Below the pieces are notes generated by a model that was not told where the DNA came from, made no database searches, and saw nothing but the letters and a program-made list of their open reading frames with translations. From DATGMP01 sp035293565 (lineage in GTDB: Bacteria > Pseudomonadota > Alphaproteobacteria > BOG-932 > Roseiterribacteraceae): 62,719 bases of DNA. The stretch's first letter is position 1. Every line of letters starts with the position of its first letter. Position numbers and translations under genes: made by a program. The DNA is taken from assembly GCA_035293565.1 (NCBI GenBank), contig DATGMP010000020.1:1-62719 (forward strand), in the 5' to 3' direction. Of this stretch, positions 8,938 through 17,844 are shown piece by piece.

Positions 8938-10230
8938 ATGATCCCGCGCTATAGCCGCCCCGAGATGACCCGTATCTGGGAGCCCGAGAACCGTTATCGT
9001 ATCTGGTTCGAGATCGAGGCTCATGCCTGCGATAAGATGGCGGAACTGGGCATCATTCCCAAGGAAGCCGCGGAGGCCATCTGGGCGCGGGGCAAATTCG
9101 ACCCCGCGCGGATCGATGAAATCGAGCGCGAGACCCGTCACGACGTGATCGCCTTCCTCACCAACGTCGGCGAGCATGTCGGACCGGAGGCGCGCTTCCT
9201 GCATCAGGGCATGACCTCCTCCGACGTGCTGGACACCGCCTTCGCAGTGCAGCTCTCGCAGGCCGCCGATCTGCTGATCGCCGACCTGGACCGCGTGATC
9301 CTGGCGATCCGCCGGCGAGCCCATGAGCACGCCCACACGCTCACCATCGGCCGCAGCCACGGCATCCATGCCGAGCCCACAACTTTCGGACTCAAGCTTG
9401 CCGGCCATTGGGCAGCCTTCAAGCGCGCCCGGTCGCGGATGATAGCGGCCCGCGCGGAGATCGCGACTTGCGCCATTTCGGGCCCGGTCGGCACCTACGC
9501 CACCATCGACCCCCAGGTCGAGCTCCATGTCGCGGCCAAGCTCGGCCTCATGCCGGAGCCGGTCTCGACGCAGGTCATCCCGCGCGACCGTCATGCACAG
9601 TTCTTCGCCACACTGGGAGTCGTCGCAGCGTCGGTGGAAAATCTCGCGACGGAAATTCGCCATCTGCAGCGCAGCGAAGTGCTGGAGGCAGAGGAGTATT
9701 TCTCGGCCGGCCAGAAGGGCTCGTCCGCCATGCCGCACAAGCGGAACCCGGTGCTATCGGAGAATCTCTGCGGACTGGCACGGCTGATCCGGGGCGCGGT
9801 CACGCCGGCCCTTGAGAACGTCACCCTTTGGCACGAGCGCGACATCTCCCACTCCTCGGTCGAGCGGGTGATCGGGCCCGACGCGACGGTCGCGCTCGAT
9901 TTCGCGTTGGTCCGGCTGGAAGGGCTGATCGACAAGCTGCTCATCTATCCGGAAGCGATGCGTCGCAACCTGGATTCGCTGCACGGGCTGGTCTTCTCGC
10001 AGCGCGTGCTGCTCGCCTTGACACAGGCCGGAATGAGCCGCGAGGAGGCCTACGCGACGGTTCAACGGATCGCGATGCGGGTCTGGGCCGAACGGATCGA
10101 CTTCAAGTCGCTTCTGGCGGCCGATCCGGAAGTATCGCGAAGGCTCGCGCCCGCGCACCTGGATTCATTGTTCGACTACGGCTTCTACACGCGCCATGTC
10201 GATGTGATCCTGGCGCGGCTGGAAGATTAG
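8938..10230 (+). CDS. purB: Adenylosuccinate lyase
   Basis: Cleaves SAICAR and adenylosuccinate in purine synthesis. The fumarase/aspartase superfamily signature SSAMPHKRNP is present near residue 262, with the TSSDVLDTA region near residue 96 and the GRSHGIHAEPTTFG catalytic-His region near 140. The 430-residue length is standard. The stop overlaps the stop of the convergent EAL gene by four bases. Confidence 0.97.
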   Translation: MIPRYSRPEMTRIWEPENRYRIWFEIEAHACDKMAELGIIPKEAAEAIWARGKFDPARIDEIERETRHDVIAFLTNVGEHVGPEARFLHQGMTSSDVLDTAFAVQLSQAADLLIADLDRVILAIRRRAHEHAHTLTIGRSHGIHAEPTTFGLKLAGHWAAFKRARSRMIAARAEIATCAISGPVGTYATIDPQVELHVAAKLGLMPEPVSTQVIPRDRHAQFFATLGVVAASVENLATEIRHLQRSEVLEAEEYFSAGQKGSSAMPHKRNPVLSENLCGLARLIRGAVTPALENVTLWHERDISHSSVERVIGPDATVALDFALVRLEGLIDKLLIYPEAMRRNLDSLHGLVFSQRVLLALTQAGMSREEAYATVQRIAMRVWAERIDFKSLLAADPEVSRRLAPAHLDSLFDYGFYTRHVDVILARLED

Positions 10231-11156
10231 CTGACCATCACCCGGGCACGTTCCAAAAGCTCGGGCAGGCCGGTTGCCGGCACTGGAGGCCCGAAGCGGG
10301 TGCCCTGGCCGTACTGGCAGCCCAGGGACATCAGCTCGTCGGCAACGTCGGCCTCCTCGATACCTTCCGCGACGCTCCTCAAGCCCATCGATTGGGCAAG
10401 CGTGATGATCGAACGGACGATCGCCCGGCTTCGGTCTGAGCGAACGATCGAGTGCGAGAAGGAGCGGTCGACCTTCAGGCAATCGATGGGGAACTGGTGA
10501 AGGTACACGAGACTCGAGTAGCCGGTGCCGAAATCGTCGAGCGCAATCGCCACGCCCAGCGCTTTGAGCCGGCCCAAGATCTGCTCGGCCGCTTCGGTGT
10601 TGTTGATCAGCAGCGTTTCGGTAATTTCGATCTGAAGGCGCGACGAGCGGCCCCGCCCCTCCTCGATCAGCCTCCCGATCCGGTCGACGATCGCCGAATC
10701 CAGAAAATGCTCGGCCGAGAGATTGACGCTCAGGACCGCGTTGATCTCGGGATGAGGGCAGGCCGCCAAAGCTTCGTCGAGCACCCGCCAGGCGCGTTCC
10801 AGGATGGTGTTGTCGATCTCGCGAATGAGGCCGCTCGCCTCGGCGAGGCCAACGAACTCGATCGGTGGAACAAGGCCGCGTTCCGCGCTCTGCCAGCGAG
10901 CCAGCGCTTCGAAACCCACCACACGCCCATCGGCCAAGGAGACGATCGGTTGGAAGTAGGGCTCGAATTCGGCTGCATCCAAGCCGCGGCGAATATCCTC
11001 CGCCGCCGGCTCATCGAACGCCACCCGCTCCGCGCCGGCAGGGCGCTTGTCCGATAGGTTCCTTGTCTCTTCCCGGACGTCGGTCAAGATCAGTCCTCGA
11101 ATGAGCGGGCGAATATTAAATAGTGGAGCACTCGCAGAAAGGCCATGTTTCTTCAC
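10227..11156 (-). CDS. EAL-domain cyclic-di-GMP phosphodiesterase
   Basis: Stand-alone EAL domain of 309 residues. Visible motifs are FEPYFQPIVSL, the signature EAL itself (residues 83-85), NLSAEHF, the metal-site NTEA region after TETLL, and DDFGTGYSS with a following KVDRSF. All the metal and catalytic segments are there, so it is probably an active c-di-GMP hydrolase in the cytoplasm that lowers the second messenger for surface attachment. No sensor or GGDEF domain is attached; the first 55 residues are poorly conserved. Confidence 0.93.
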   Translation of the reverse strand: MKKHGLSASAPLFNIRPLIRGLILTDVREETRNLSDKRPAGAERVAFDEPAAEDIRRGLDAAEFEPYFQPIVSLADGRVVGFEALARWQSAERGLVPPIEFVGLAEASGLIREIDNTILERAWRVLDEALAACPHPEINAVLSVNLSAEHFLDSAIVDRIGRLIEEGRGRSSRLQIEITETLLINNTEAAEQILGRLKALGVAIALDDFGTGYSSLVYLHQFPIDCLKVDRSFSHSIVRSDRSRAIVRSIITLAQSMGLRSVAEGIEEADVADELMSLGCQYGQGTRFGPPVPATGLPELLERARVMVS

Positions 11157-11281
11157 AAACGGCCGATTCGGCCCCCTGGAACTTCAACCTTTTCCCATTT
11201 CCTGGTTTGAGACGTGTTAATAGCCGTAATCCCCCTTCAGCGAGCCAGGCAGGGAAATTCCCGCATTTCCCGTCGCGCCCC

Positions 11282-12238
11282 ATGACGCGCGCAACGAACG
11301 TTCCGCGTCCCTCCCAGACCGATATTCGGTCCGCGCGCAAAGCGGCCGCCGGACCCGCCGCCGTCGAGACCGGAGCCACCGCCCACAAGTCGGGGTGGCA
11401 TGCCATTATCGCCGCGTTCCAGGGAATGATCGACCGGTTCGGGCTGGAGATCAGCGGCTACATCGCCTTCACGGCGATGCTGGCCCTGCTCCCGTTCCTC
11501 ATGTTCCTGATTTCACTCGCCGGGTTCCTTGGCGAGACGGAAATCGGCCAGGAGTTCATTTCCACGCTCGGCATGTTCGCCCCGCCGCAGGTCATGGCGA
11601 CGCTCCAACCCGCGATCGAACATGTCATAGAGAACCGCAGCAGCAGCGTGCTGACCCTAGGTCTTGCCCTATCGCTGTATTCGGCCGGCTCGGGCGTATC
11701 GACGCTCAGGCTCGCGGTCAATCTGTCCTACGATGTCACCGAAACCCGCCCCTTCTGGTGGCGCAAGCTGCAAGATTTCATCCTTGTAGTCGTGGGTTCG
11801 GTGATCATCATGCTGGCTTCGGCCGCGATCATCTTGGGGCCATTGATCTGGCGCCTCGCGGCGCGCTTCCTACCGGTTGTGCCGGAGGATCAGACGCTCT
11901 GGCACGTCGGCCGCTATGGTCTTTCGATCTTGATGATCCTGGCCAGCGTGATCGGCCTACATCGCTTTCTGCCCAACGTTACTCTGACCGTCAGACAAAT
12001 CTTGCCCGGTGCGGTGGCAACGACGGTCCTGTGGATTCTCGCGGCCAGCGTGCTCACGCTGTATTTCGATCGCCAGGACTATACCGTGACCTATGGCAGC
12101 CTGGGGGGCGTGATCGTCACGCTGTTGTTTTTCTATATCAGCGGAATCATCTTCATATTCGGCGGCGAGCTCAACGCCGCACTGATACGTCGCCAGAGGG
12201 CGCGCGAAGCAAATCGAAGGACCCCGGCCCCATCATGA
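11282..12238 (+). CDS. YihY/BrkB family inner-membrane protein
   Basis: 318 residues with about six membrane helices. The conserved segments fit the YihY/BrkB (formerly 'ribonuclease BN') family: AFTAMLALLPFLMFLIS, then SLYSAGSGVSTLRLAVNLSYD, and near the end YGSLGGVIVTLLFFY and FGGELNAA. Function in the cell envelope is not settled. The ATG at 11282 is used because the upstream open part has no conservation. The stop overlaps the creA start (ATGA). Confidence 0.9.
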   Translation: MTRATNVPRPSQTDIRSARKAAAGPAAVETGATAHKSGWHAIIAAFQGMIDRFGLEISGYIAFTAMLALLPFLMFLISLAGFLGETEIGQEFISTLGMFAPPQVMATLQPAIEHVIENRSSSVLTLGLALSLYSAGSGVSTLRLAVNLSYDVTETRPFWWRKLQDFILVVVGSVIIMLASAAIILGPLIWRLAARFLPVVPEDQTLWHVGRYGLSILMILASVIGLHRFLPNVTLTVRQILPGAVATTVLWILAASVLTLYFDRQDYTVTYGSLGGVIVTLLFFYISGIIFIFGGELNAALIRRQRAREANRRTPAPS

Positions 12239-12726
12239 AGATTCGCATTCTCTCCTTGGTCGCCCTAGCGCTCGCAGGCGCATTGGCCAACCGTGCCGCC
12301 GGCGAGGAGATCGGCAGCGTCAACACGACCTTCAAAATGCTCGGACCCGACAACAAGATCGTCGTGGAGGCTTTCGACGATCCCAAAGTCGATGGCGTGG
12401 CCTGTTACGTGTCAGGAGCGCGCACCGGTGGTGTCAAAGGCGGATTGGGGCTGGCGGAGGACACCTCCGACGCCGCTATTGCCTGCCGCCAGGTCGGCCC
12501 CATCACGATCAAGGGAAAACTGGATCCGGGCGAACAGGTCTTCAGCGAAAGGCGCTCGGTTCTTTTCAAGCGCCTGCGCGTCGTCAGATTCCTCGATGAG
12601 AAACGGAATACGCTTGTCTATCTCGTTTACAGCGACAAGCTGATCGACGGTTCCCCCAAGAACAGCGTCACCTCTGTGCCCATCATGTCCTGGCCTGCCC
12701 CGGTCGCCGACGCACGGGCGAAATGA
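12235..12726 (+). CDS. creA: CreA family periplasmic protein
   Basis: 163 residues with an N-terminal signal peptide (cleavage after about residue 23). The body carries the CreA family pattern: EIGSVNTTFKMLGPDNKIVV, DPKVDGVACYVS, and the KGGLGLAED segment. The role of CreA is unknown. It overlaps the YihY-family gene by four bases, so the two are translationally coupled. Confidence 0.9.
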   Translation: MKIRILSLVALALAGALANRAAGEEIGSVNTTFKMLGPDNKIVVEAFDDPKVDGVACYVSGARTGGVKGGLGLAEDTSDAAIACRQVGPITIKGKLDPGEQVFSERRSVLFKRLRVVRFLDEKRNTLVYLVYSDKLIDGSPKNSVTSVPIMSWPAPVADARAK

Positions 12727-12753
12727 TGCGCCCGCGCGTCTCGACCTCCGTCT

Positions 12754-12912
12754 TCATATTCGTCCCATCAACGCCATAACGATGACGACGATCAGCAGAA
12801 TTCCGATAATGCCACTGGGGTAATAACCCCAACCTGTGCTGTACGGCCAAGCAGGTACCGCGCCGATCAGCAGCAAAATCAGGATTATCAGCAGAATTGT
12901 TGATATTCCCAT
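12754..12912 (-). CDS. DUF3309 small membrane peptide
   Basis: A 52-residue peptide with two hydrophobic helices joined by a WPYSTGWGYYPSG loop, the hallmark of DUF3309. GGAGGAACCG lies immediately before the ATG at 12912, which fixes the start. Function is unknown; relatives are common in alphaproteobacteria and often stress-linked. A candidate EcfG-type promoter lies upstream. Confidence 0.88.
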   Translation of the reverse strand: MGISTILLIILILLLIGAVPAWPYSTGWGYYPSGIIGILLIVVIVMALMGRI

Positions 12913-12966
12913 CGGTTCCTCCACTACCCGGCGTCTGATCACCGGGTTGTTCTCGACTTGTGAAAC

Positions 12967-12992
12967 AACCCGAGCTTTGCAGACAACGTTCC
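12967..12992 (-). promoter_or_regulatory. Candidate EcfG-type promoter for the DUF3309 gene
   Basis: On the minus strand GGAAC (12988-12992) is followed after 17 bases by GGTT (12967-12970). The alphaproteobacterial general-stress sigma factor recognises GGAAC-N16/17-CGTT, so one base of the -10 differs. It points at the DUF3309 start about 55 bases downstream. Inference from the motif only. Confidence 0.4.
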
Positions 12993-13053
12993 GAGGTAGA
13001 GGGAAGACGTCTCAATCGAGAGCCCCCGGAAGCGATCGCCGGGTCGGCGACGA

Positions 13054-13350
13054 TCAGGCCAGTCGCCGTGGCGCCGTGGGCACGAGAAGCCGCCTCGGCT
13101 TGCCGGTGGTTTCCTCGGCCTTGCGCCGTTCCACCACCACGCGGAGCCGTTCGGGAACCGGCTCGCTCAATATATCCATGCCGAGGCATCGCAGCGCTTC
13201 ATCCTGGAAGCGCATCGCCCGCACCATCTCGGCCAACTTGACGTCGCGTGCGAGCAAGGCTTCGATTGCAGCCATCCGGGCCGGCTCGAGGCGGCCGTCT
13301 ATATAGGCCTCGAGATCGTCATTGGTCGGCTGCTCGGACTTCCCTTTCAT
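13054..13350 (-). CDS. Probable anti-sigma factor partner of the ECF sigma
   Basis: A 98-residue protein whose N-terminal half (DDLEAYIDGRLEPARM) is the helix typical of anti-sigma factors that bind ECF sigmas. It lacks the HXXXCXXC zinc motif and has no membrane helix, so it would be a soluble, zinc-independent version or a shortened one. The C-terminus is basic. Its ATG overlaps the sigma gene stop by four bases, strong support for a functional pair. Confidence 0.72.
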   Translation of the reverse strand: MKGKSEQPTNDDLEAYIDGRLEPARMAAIEALLARDVKLAEMVRAMRFQDEALRCLGMDILSEPVPERLRVVVERRKAEETTGKPRRLLVPTAPRRLA

Positions 13351-13943
13351 TTGCCGTTCCCATCGCGCACGGGTTCAGTTCCGTCCAACAGTTGCCGCAG
13401 GGCGGAACGCGCCCGGAACAGGCGCGAGCGGACCGTGCCGACGGGTAGGTCGAGCACAGCAGCAGCATCTTCATAGCGCAGACCTTCCACACCGACCATC
13501 AGGAGTATCTGCTTGTGATCCTCACCTAACTTATTGAAAGCGGTCTGAACATCGATCATGCCCAGATGCTGCTCCTGGGAGCCAACCACGGCGAGGGCAG
13601 GATCGCTCGGCGACATCTCGACCGTCGTCGGGCTGCGTTTCACACGCCGCCAATGGCTAATGTATGCATTATGTAAGATCACGAACAGCCAGGCGCGCAT
13701 ATTGCTGCCAATTTCCCAGGTATCCAGCTTTGCGACCGCGCGCGTCAGGCATTCCTGGACAAGATCGTCGGCCAGCTCCTGGTCACGAACCAAAAATCGG
13801 GCATATCGCCGGAGTCTGGGAATCTCGGCGACGATCAGGGCATAGGTCTCGTCGAGAGGCGTCGCAGCCCGCCTTCGAGGTCCGGCTGCATCCTGCGCGC
13901 CGGATTCCCTCGGGTCGCTGGGTCCGATTTCACGTGAAGCCAT
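13347..13943 (-). CDS. ECF-family RNA polymerase sigma factor
   Basis: 198 residues with sigma-70 region 2 (YARFLVRDQELADDLVQECL, then TWEIGSNMRAWLFVILHN) and region 4 (GVEGLRYEDAAAVLDLPVGTVRSRL). The organisation resembles the ECF15/EcfG-like group, but no PhyR or NepR gene is seen here, so I do not assign it. The Met at 13943 is preferred to the upstream open extension. It is co-transcribed with the downstream anti-sigma gene and divergent from the marR operon. Confidence 0.92.
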   Translation of the reverse strand: MASREIGPSDPRESGAQDAAGPRRRAATPLDETYALIVAEIPRLRRYARFLVRDQELADDLVQECLTRAVAKLDTWEIGSNMRAWLFVILHNAYISHWRRVKRSPTTVEMSPSDPALAVVGSQEQHLGMIDVQTAFNKLGEDHKQILLMVGVEGLRYEDAAAVLDLPVGTVRSRLFRARSALRQLLDGTEPVRDGNGK

Positions 13944-13979
13944 GCGTATTCCTTGGACGCGCGGGAGACACTTCGAGGC

Positions 13980-14000
13980 GGTTCCAGCTCGACAGGAACC
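13980..14000. promoter_or_regulatory. Inverted repeat between sigma and marR genes
   Basis: GGTTCC-N9-GGAACC places a GGAAC-type -35 on each strand. On the plus strand GGAAC is followed after 16 bases by CGTC, close to a stress-sigma promoter pointing to marR; the minus-strand copy has no good -10. It may be an autoregulatory ECF promoter or operator. Confidence 0.3.
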
Positions 14001-14090
14001 ACGGCAGGTTTCTTGCGTCACGAACAACAACAACCTGACGCGAAAGTAGTTTCAAACTTTTCATTCATACAACTGCGGCATATTCGGGTG

Positions 14091-14120
14091 CTTGCTAACG
14101 ATTAGCTAGCTATCTATCTT
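14091..14120 (+). promoter_or_regulatory. Putative MarR operator, copy 1
   Basis: This 30-base element ends 6 bases before the marR ATG. It contains two nested palindromes, GCTAACGATTAGC and TAGCTAGCTA, then TCTATCTT. A copy matching at 28 of 30 positions lies upstream of the outer-membrane factor gene at 21682-21711 on the other strand. An element repeated only at these two efflux promoters is best explained as the site of the adjacent MarR repressor. Confidence 0.75.
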
Positions 14121-14126
14121 CAGGCC

Positions 14127-14570
14127 ATGAACACGACCGGCAATAGCTCGATCGGCTGGCTCATGGGCGACGTCGGTCGATTGCTTCGCAAGTTGATCGA
14201 CCGCAGGTTGGGCGGCATCGGCCTCACGCGCGCGCAATGGCAGGCGCTGGGCAACATGCGGCGCTGCGGTCCGATGACTCAGGCTGCGCTGGCCGACGTG
14301 CTCGAGGTGGAGACGGCGACTATCGCGCGGCTGATCGACCGGCTAGAAGCGGCCGCTTGGGTGACGCGCCGCCCCGACCCGCGGGACCGGCGCGTCAAGC
14401 TCGTCTCGCTTACCGGCAAAGCCGAGGCGATCCTGGAGGAAGTCGGCCCGATCGGGCAGGAATTGCAGGAAGACATGCTGGCCGATCTGGGCCCCAAGGA
14501 GCGCGCAGACCTCGCCGATGCGCTCGCCACGATTAAGACGCGATTGGTAAGATTACTGGAGACCCAATGA
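14127..14570 (+). CDS. MarR family transcriptional regulator
   Basis: 147 residues, all MarR winged helix. The recognition region is MTQAALADVLEVETATIARLIDRLEA, followed by the wing with RPDPRDRRVKLVSLT. MarR proteins are dimeric repressors released by phenolic or lipophilic drugs. The gene opens an operon with the membrane fusion protein and the MFS pump; its stop overlaps the next ATG. The palindromic element directly before its start suggests autoregulation. Confidence 0.93.
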   Translation: MNTTGNSSIGWLMGDVGRLLRKLIDRRLGGIGLTRAQWQALGNMRRCGPMTQAALADVLEVETATIARLIDRLEAAAWVTRRPDPRDRRVKLVSLTGKAEAILEEVGPIGQELQEDMLADLGPKERADLADALATIKTRLVRLLETQ

Positions 14571-15688
14571 CTCACGCTCCGATCGAACGCACTTCCACGG
14601 CAGCCCCGGCTCCGGTCACGAATCTCGTGCCCGGCGCCAAGGCGCGCCGGATGAATTGGCGCCGGACGCTGCTGATGGCCGGACCAATCGTCCTGATCGC
14701 CGCGGGTGGCATCTACTATCTTTTCAGCGGGCGCTACGTGTCGACGGACGACGCCTATATCAAATCCCGGATTCTGTCGGTCACGTCGGACGTCTCCGGC
14801 CTGGTCGTCGAAGTGCCGGTAATCGACAACCAGCAAGTCAAGGCCGGCGATGTTCTGGTTCAACTCGATCCAGTGCCGTACCAGCTGAAGCTTGCATCGG
14901 CGGAGGCCGATCTCGCTCGGACGGTCCAGGACATCGACGCGCTGCGCGCCACGGTGAGAAGCCGGGATCAGGATTTGGCACAGGCGAAGTCCGACCTCGC
15001 CTATTATCAGCGCGAGTTCGATCGGCAGGCGGGGCTCGTCAAATCCGGCGCCGTGGCCCAGAGCAATTATGACAAGGCAGAGCGCGATCTTCGCGCCGCC
15101 GAGGACCGCGTCTTCAGCCTGGAGCAGCAGATCCGGTCGAGTTTGGCGCAACTGAGCGGCAACATCGAGACGCCGACCGAGAAGCTGCCCTCCTATCTTT
15201 CGGCGCTCGCTGCCCGCGACATGGCCAAGTACAATTTCGACCATGCCACGGTCCGCGCCGCGCGCGACGGGCGCGTCGGCACAGTCTCGATCCGTCCCGG
15301 CGAATATGTCGCGCCCGGACAGGCTCTCTTTCCCGAGATCATCACCGGCGACACCTGGATCGAGGCCAATCTCCGCGAAACCGACCTCACCTATGTGCGC
15401 GACGGGCAAGAGGCGACCTTCACGGTCGATGCCTATCCGGGCCACGAGTTCCATGGACGCGTCCAGAGCTTCAGCCCCGCGACCGGCTCCGAGCTCTCGG
15501 TGCTGCCGGCGGAGAACGCCACCGGCAATTGGGTGAAGATCGTCCAACGTCTGCCTGTGAAGCTGATTCCTGAAATTCAGCCCGGCGATCCGCCGCTACG
15601 AGCGGGGCTTTCGGTCGATGTCGACATCGATACCGGCATTTATCACAACATGCCGGCCTTTCTGAGAGGCGGCTCCGACAGCAAGTAG
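14567..15688 (+). CDS. emrA: EmrA/HlyD-type membrane fusion protein
   Basis: 373 residues: one N-terminal membrane helix (about residues 27-47), then STDDAYIKSRILSVTSDVSG, the hallmark start of the EmrA lipoyl domain, a coiled-coil hairpin at about 95-200, and the second lipoyl half with DGRVGTVSIRPGEYV. It bridges the inner-membrane MFS pump and an outer-membrane channel. Co-transcribed with marR (4-base overlap) and the DHA2 pump. Confidence 0.92.
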   Translation: MTHAPIERTSTAAPAPVTNLVPGAKARRMNWRRTLLMAGPIVLIAAGGIYYLFSGRYVSTDDAYIKSRILSVTSDVSGLVVEVPVIDNQQVKAGDVLVQLDPVPYQLKLASAEADLARTVQDIDALRATVRSRDQDLAQAKSDLAYYQREFDRQAGLVKSGAVAQSNYDKAERDLRAAEDRVFSLEQQIRSSLAQLSGNIETPTEKLPSYLSALAARDMAKYNFDHATVRAARDGRVGTVSIRPGEYVAPGQALFPEIITGDTWIEANLRETDLTYVRDGQEATFTVDAYPGHEFHGRVQSFSPATGSELSVLPAENATGNWVKIVQRLPVKLIPEIQPGDPPLRAGLSVDVDIDTGIYHNMPAFLRGGSDSK

Positions 15689-15709
15689 CGTGTTCGCGAG
15701 CCTCTCTCC

Positions 15710-17239
15710 ATGAACGTCGTCGATCTCGCTCGACCGGCCACCACCGAGCCGAAGCGCGCCATGATCGTGTTCTTCACGATGACGGCGACGCTCATGCAGA
15801 TCCTCGACACGACGATCGCCAATGTCGCGTTGCCGCACATGGAGGGCAGCCTGGGCGCCACGCCCGACCAGGTCGCTTGGGTCCTCACCTCCTATATCGT
15901 GGCCGCCGCGATCGCGACGCCGGTGACGGGATGGCTCGCGTCGCGTTTTGGACGGACGCGCTATTTCGTCGTCATCTTGACGGGTTTCACAGTGGCCTCC
16001 GCGCTCTGCGGACTCGCCGTGACGCTGCCGCAGATCGTCTTCTTCCGAATCCTGCAAGGTGCGTTTGGCGCATCGATCGTCCCGCTCTCGCAGGCCATTT
16101 TGCTGGATGCTTTCCCGCGCAGCATGTCTGCAAAGGCGATGGGGATATTCAGCATCGGCGTAATGCTGGGCCCGATCCTGGGACCCACGATCGGCGGCTA
16201 TCTCACCGACGAATATTCATGGCGGTGGTGCTTCTATATCAACGTGCCGATCGGCATCGCGACGGTGATCGGCATTCTGGCCTTCGTGCCAGAGACGACG
16301 CGCGCGCTCGGCCGCAAGCTGGATTGGTTCGGCTTCGCGTTCCTCAGCCTCGGCGTCGCCAGCCTGCAGCTCTTCCTCGATCGCGGCGAGCAGAAGGGTT
16401 GGTTCCAATCGCCTGAGATCCTGACCGAAATCGCGCTCGCGGTCTTTGCGTTCTATATGTTCGCCGTTCACAGTGCGACGACCGTCAAGCCATTCTTCGA
16501 TCCGCGCCTCTTCAGGGATCGGACCTATGTGATCTCGATCATCATCATGGCGGCGATCTTCGTCGTCTATTACGGATCGATGGCGTTGACGCCACAGATG
16601 CTGCAGACCGAATTCAATTACCCGGTGCTGACTTCAGGGCTCGTGATGGCGCCGCGCGGCGTATCCACGATCATCGCGATCCTTATCGTCGGGCGACTCA
16701 ACAATCGCGTCGGCAGCCGAGCGCTCATCGCGTTCGGGCTCGTGATCGCCGGCATCTCCATGTACATGACCTCCAGCTGGTCGCTCGCGGTGAGCCCGAT
16801 GGACATCATCGTCGCCGGCCTGCTCCAAGGCGCCGGCAACGGCTTCATCAACGTGCCGCTGTCGACCTTGGCATTCGCCACACTGCCGACCGAACTCAGA
16901 ACCGAGGGCAGCGGCCTTTACAATCTGATGCGCAACATCGGCAGCGCGATCGGCGTGTCGATCGCCTCGTCACAGCTGGCCGAGCTCACTCAAATCAATC
17001 ACGGCCATCTCGCCGAATTCATGACGCCCTTCCGGCACCTGCCGACCATGCCGAACATGTCGGGAGCGGCGGCGATACGGATGCTCAACCTGTCGATCAC
17101 GCAACAGGCGGGCATGATCGCGTATATCAATGTCTTCTGGTTGCTGGGCGGACTCTGCATCGCGATCATCCCGCTGGCCCTGCTGCTGCGCCCGCCGCCC
17201 AGAAGTCCAGCCCCGGGACAGTTGGCGTCGGCTGAGTAA
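15710..17239 (+). CDS. emrB: DHA2-family MFS drug exporter (EmrB-like)
   Basis: 509 residues with 14 predicted membrane helices. The DHA2 marks are LDTTIANVALPHMEGSLG in helix 1, WLASRFGRTRYF in the first loop, and ILGPTIGGYL in helix 5. It would export hydrophobic toxic compounds by proton antiport through EmrA and a TolC-like factor. It follows emrA by 21 bases. No outer-membrane factor is in this operon; the likely partner lies at 20080-21636. Confidence 0.93.
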   Translation: MNVVDLARPATTEPKRAMIVFFTMTATLMQILDTTIANVALPHMEGSLGATPDQVAWVLTSYIVAAAIATPVTGWLASRFGRTRYFVVILTGFTVASALCGLAVTLPQIVFFRILQGAFGASIVPLSQAILLDAFPRSMSAKAMGIFSIGVMLGPILGPTIGGYLTDEYSWRWCFYINVPIGIATVIGILAFVPETTRALGRKLDWFGFAFLSLGVASLQLFLDRGEQKGWFQSPEILTEIALAVFAFYMFAVHSATTVKPFFDPRLFRDRTYVISIIIMAAIFVVYYGSMALTPQMLQTEFNYPVLTSGLVMAPRGVSTIIAILIVGRLNNRVGSRALIAFGLVIAGISMYMTSSWSLAVSPMDIIVAGLLQGAGNGFINVPLSTLAFATLPTELRTEGSGLYNLMRNIGSAIGVSIASSQLAELTQINHGHLAEFMTPFRHLPTMPNMSGAAAIRMLNLSITQQAGMIAYINVFWLLGGLCIAIIPLALLLRPPPRSPAPGQLASAE

Positions 17240-17240
17240 G

Positions 17241-17822
17241 TTAGCGGCTGGCGCCCGGTTTCCAGAGGACGTCGCCCGCCCCGGTCTTGGCGTTGATCCA
17301 CCGTGCCAGCACGAAGAGATGGTCGCTCAACCGGTTGAGATAATGGAGCGCGTCGGCACCGACCGTCTCAGCTGCCGCTAGCGACCAGCCCTCGCGTTCA
17401 GCCCGACGTACGACGGCGCGAGCGAGATGGAGATGCGCTGCCGCCGCCGCCCCACCAGGCAGCACGAAAGACCTCAGGGGTTCGAGCGCGGCGTTCAGCG
17501 CGTCAATCTCTCGCTCGAGCCGCTCGACCTGGCCCGCCGTGATGCGGAGCGCGCCCTGCTCCTCCGCTCCCGCCTTCGGAGGCATGCAGATGTCGGCGCC
17601 GAGATCGAAAAGATCGTTCTGGATTCTGGCAAGCATGGCATCCGGCTCGGTCTCGACCAGGCGCGCCGTTTCCAGCCGCGCCAGGCCGATCACCGCGTTG
17701 GCTTCGTCGACCGTCCCCATCACCATGACGCGCAACCCGTCCTTGCGAACGCGCTGCCCGTCGCCGAGGCCGGTTTCTCCCTTGTCTCCGGTCTTGGTGT
17801 AGATGCGATTGAGCTTGACCAT
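17241..17822 (-). CDS. Cob(I)alamin adenosyltransferase, PduO type
   Basis: Transfers the adenosyl group of ATP to cob(I)alamin to give adenosylcobalamin. The 193-residue protein opens with YTKTGDKGETGL, the ATP-binding signature of PduO-type enzymes, and ends with the conserved RRAEREGW and YLNRLSDHLFVLARW segments. It begins 22 bases after the btuB stop, so it is expressed from the same riboswitch-controlled transcript. Its stop is adjacent to the emrB stop (convergent). Confidence 0.95.
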   Translation of the reverse strand: MVKLNRIYTKTGDKGETGLGDGQRVRKDGLRVMVMGTVDEANAVIGLARLETARLVETEPDAMLARIQNDLFDLGADICMPPKAGAEEQGALRITAGQVERLEREIDALNAALEPLRSFVLPGGAAAAAHLHLARAVVRRAEREGWSLAAAETVGADALHYLNRLSDHLFVLARWINAKTGAGDVLWKPGASR

Positions 17823-17844
17823 CGCGGCTCTCCGGATTTGGAAA

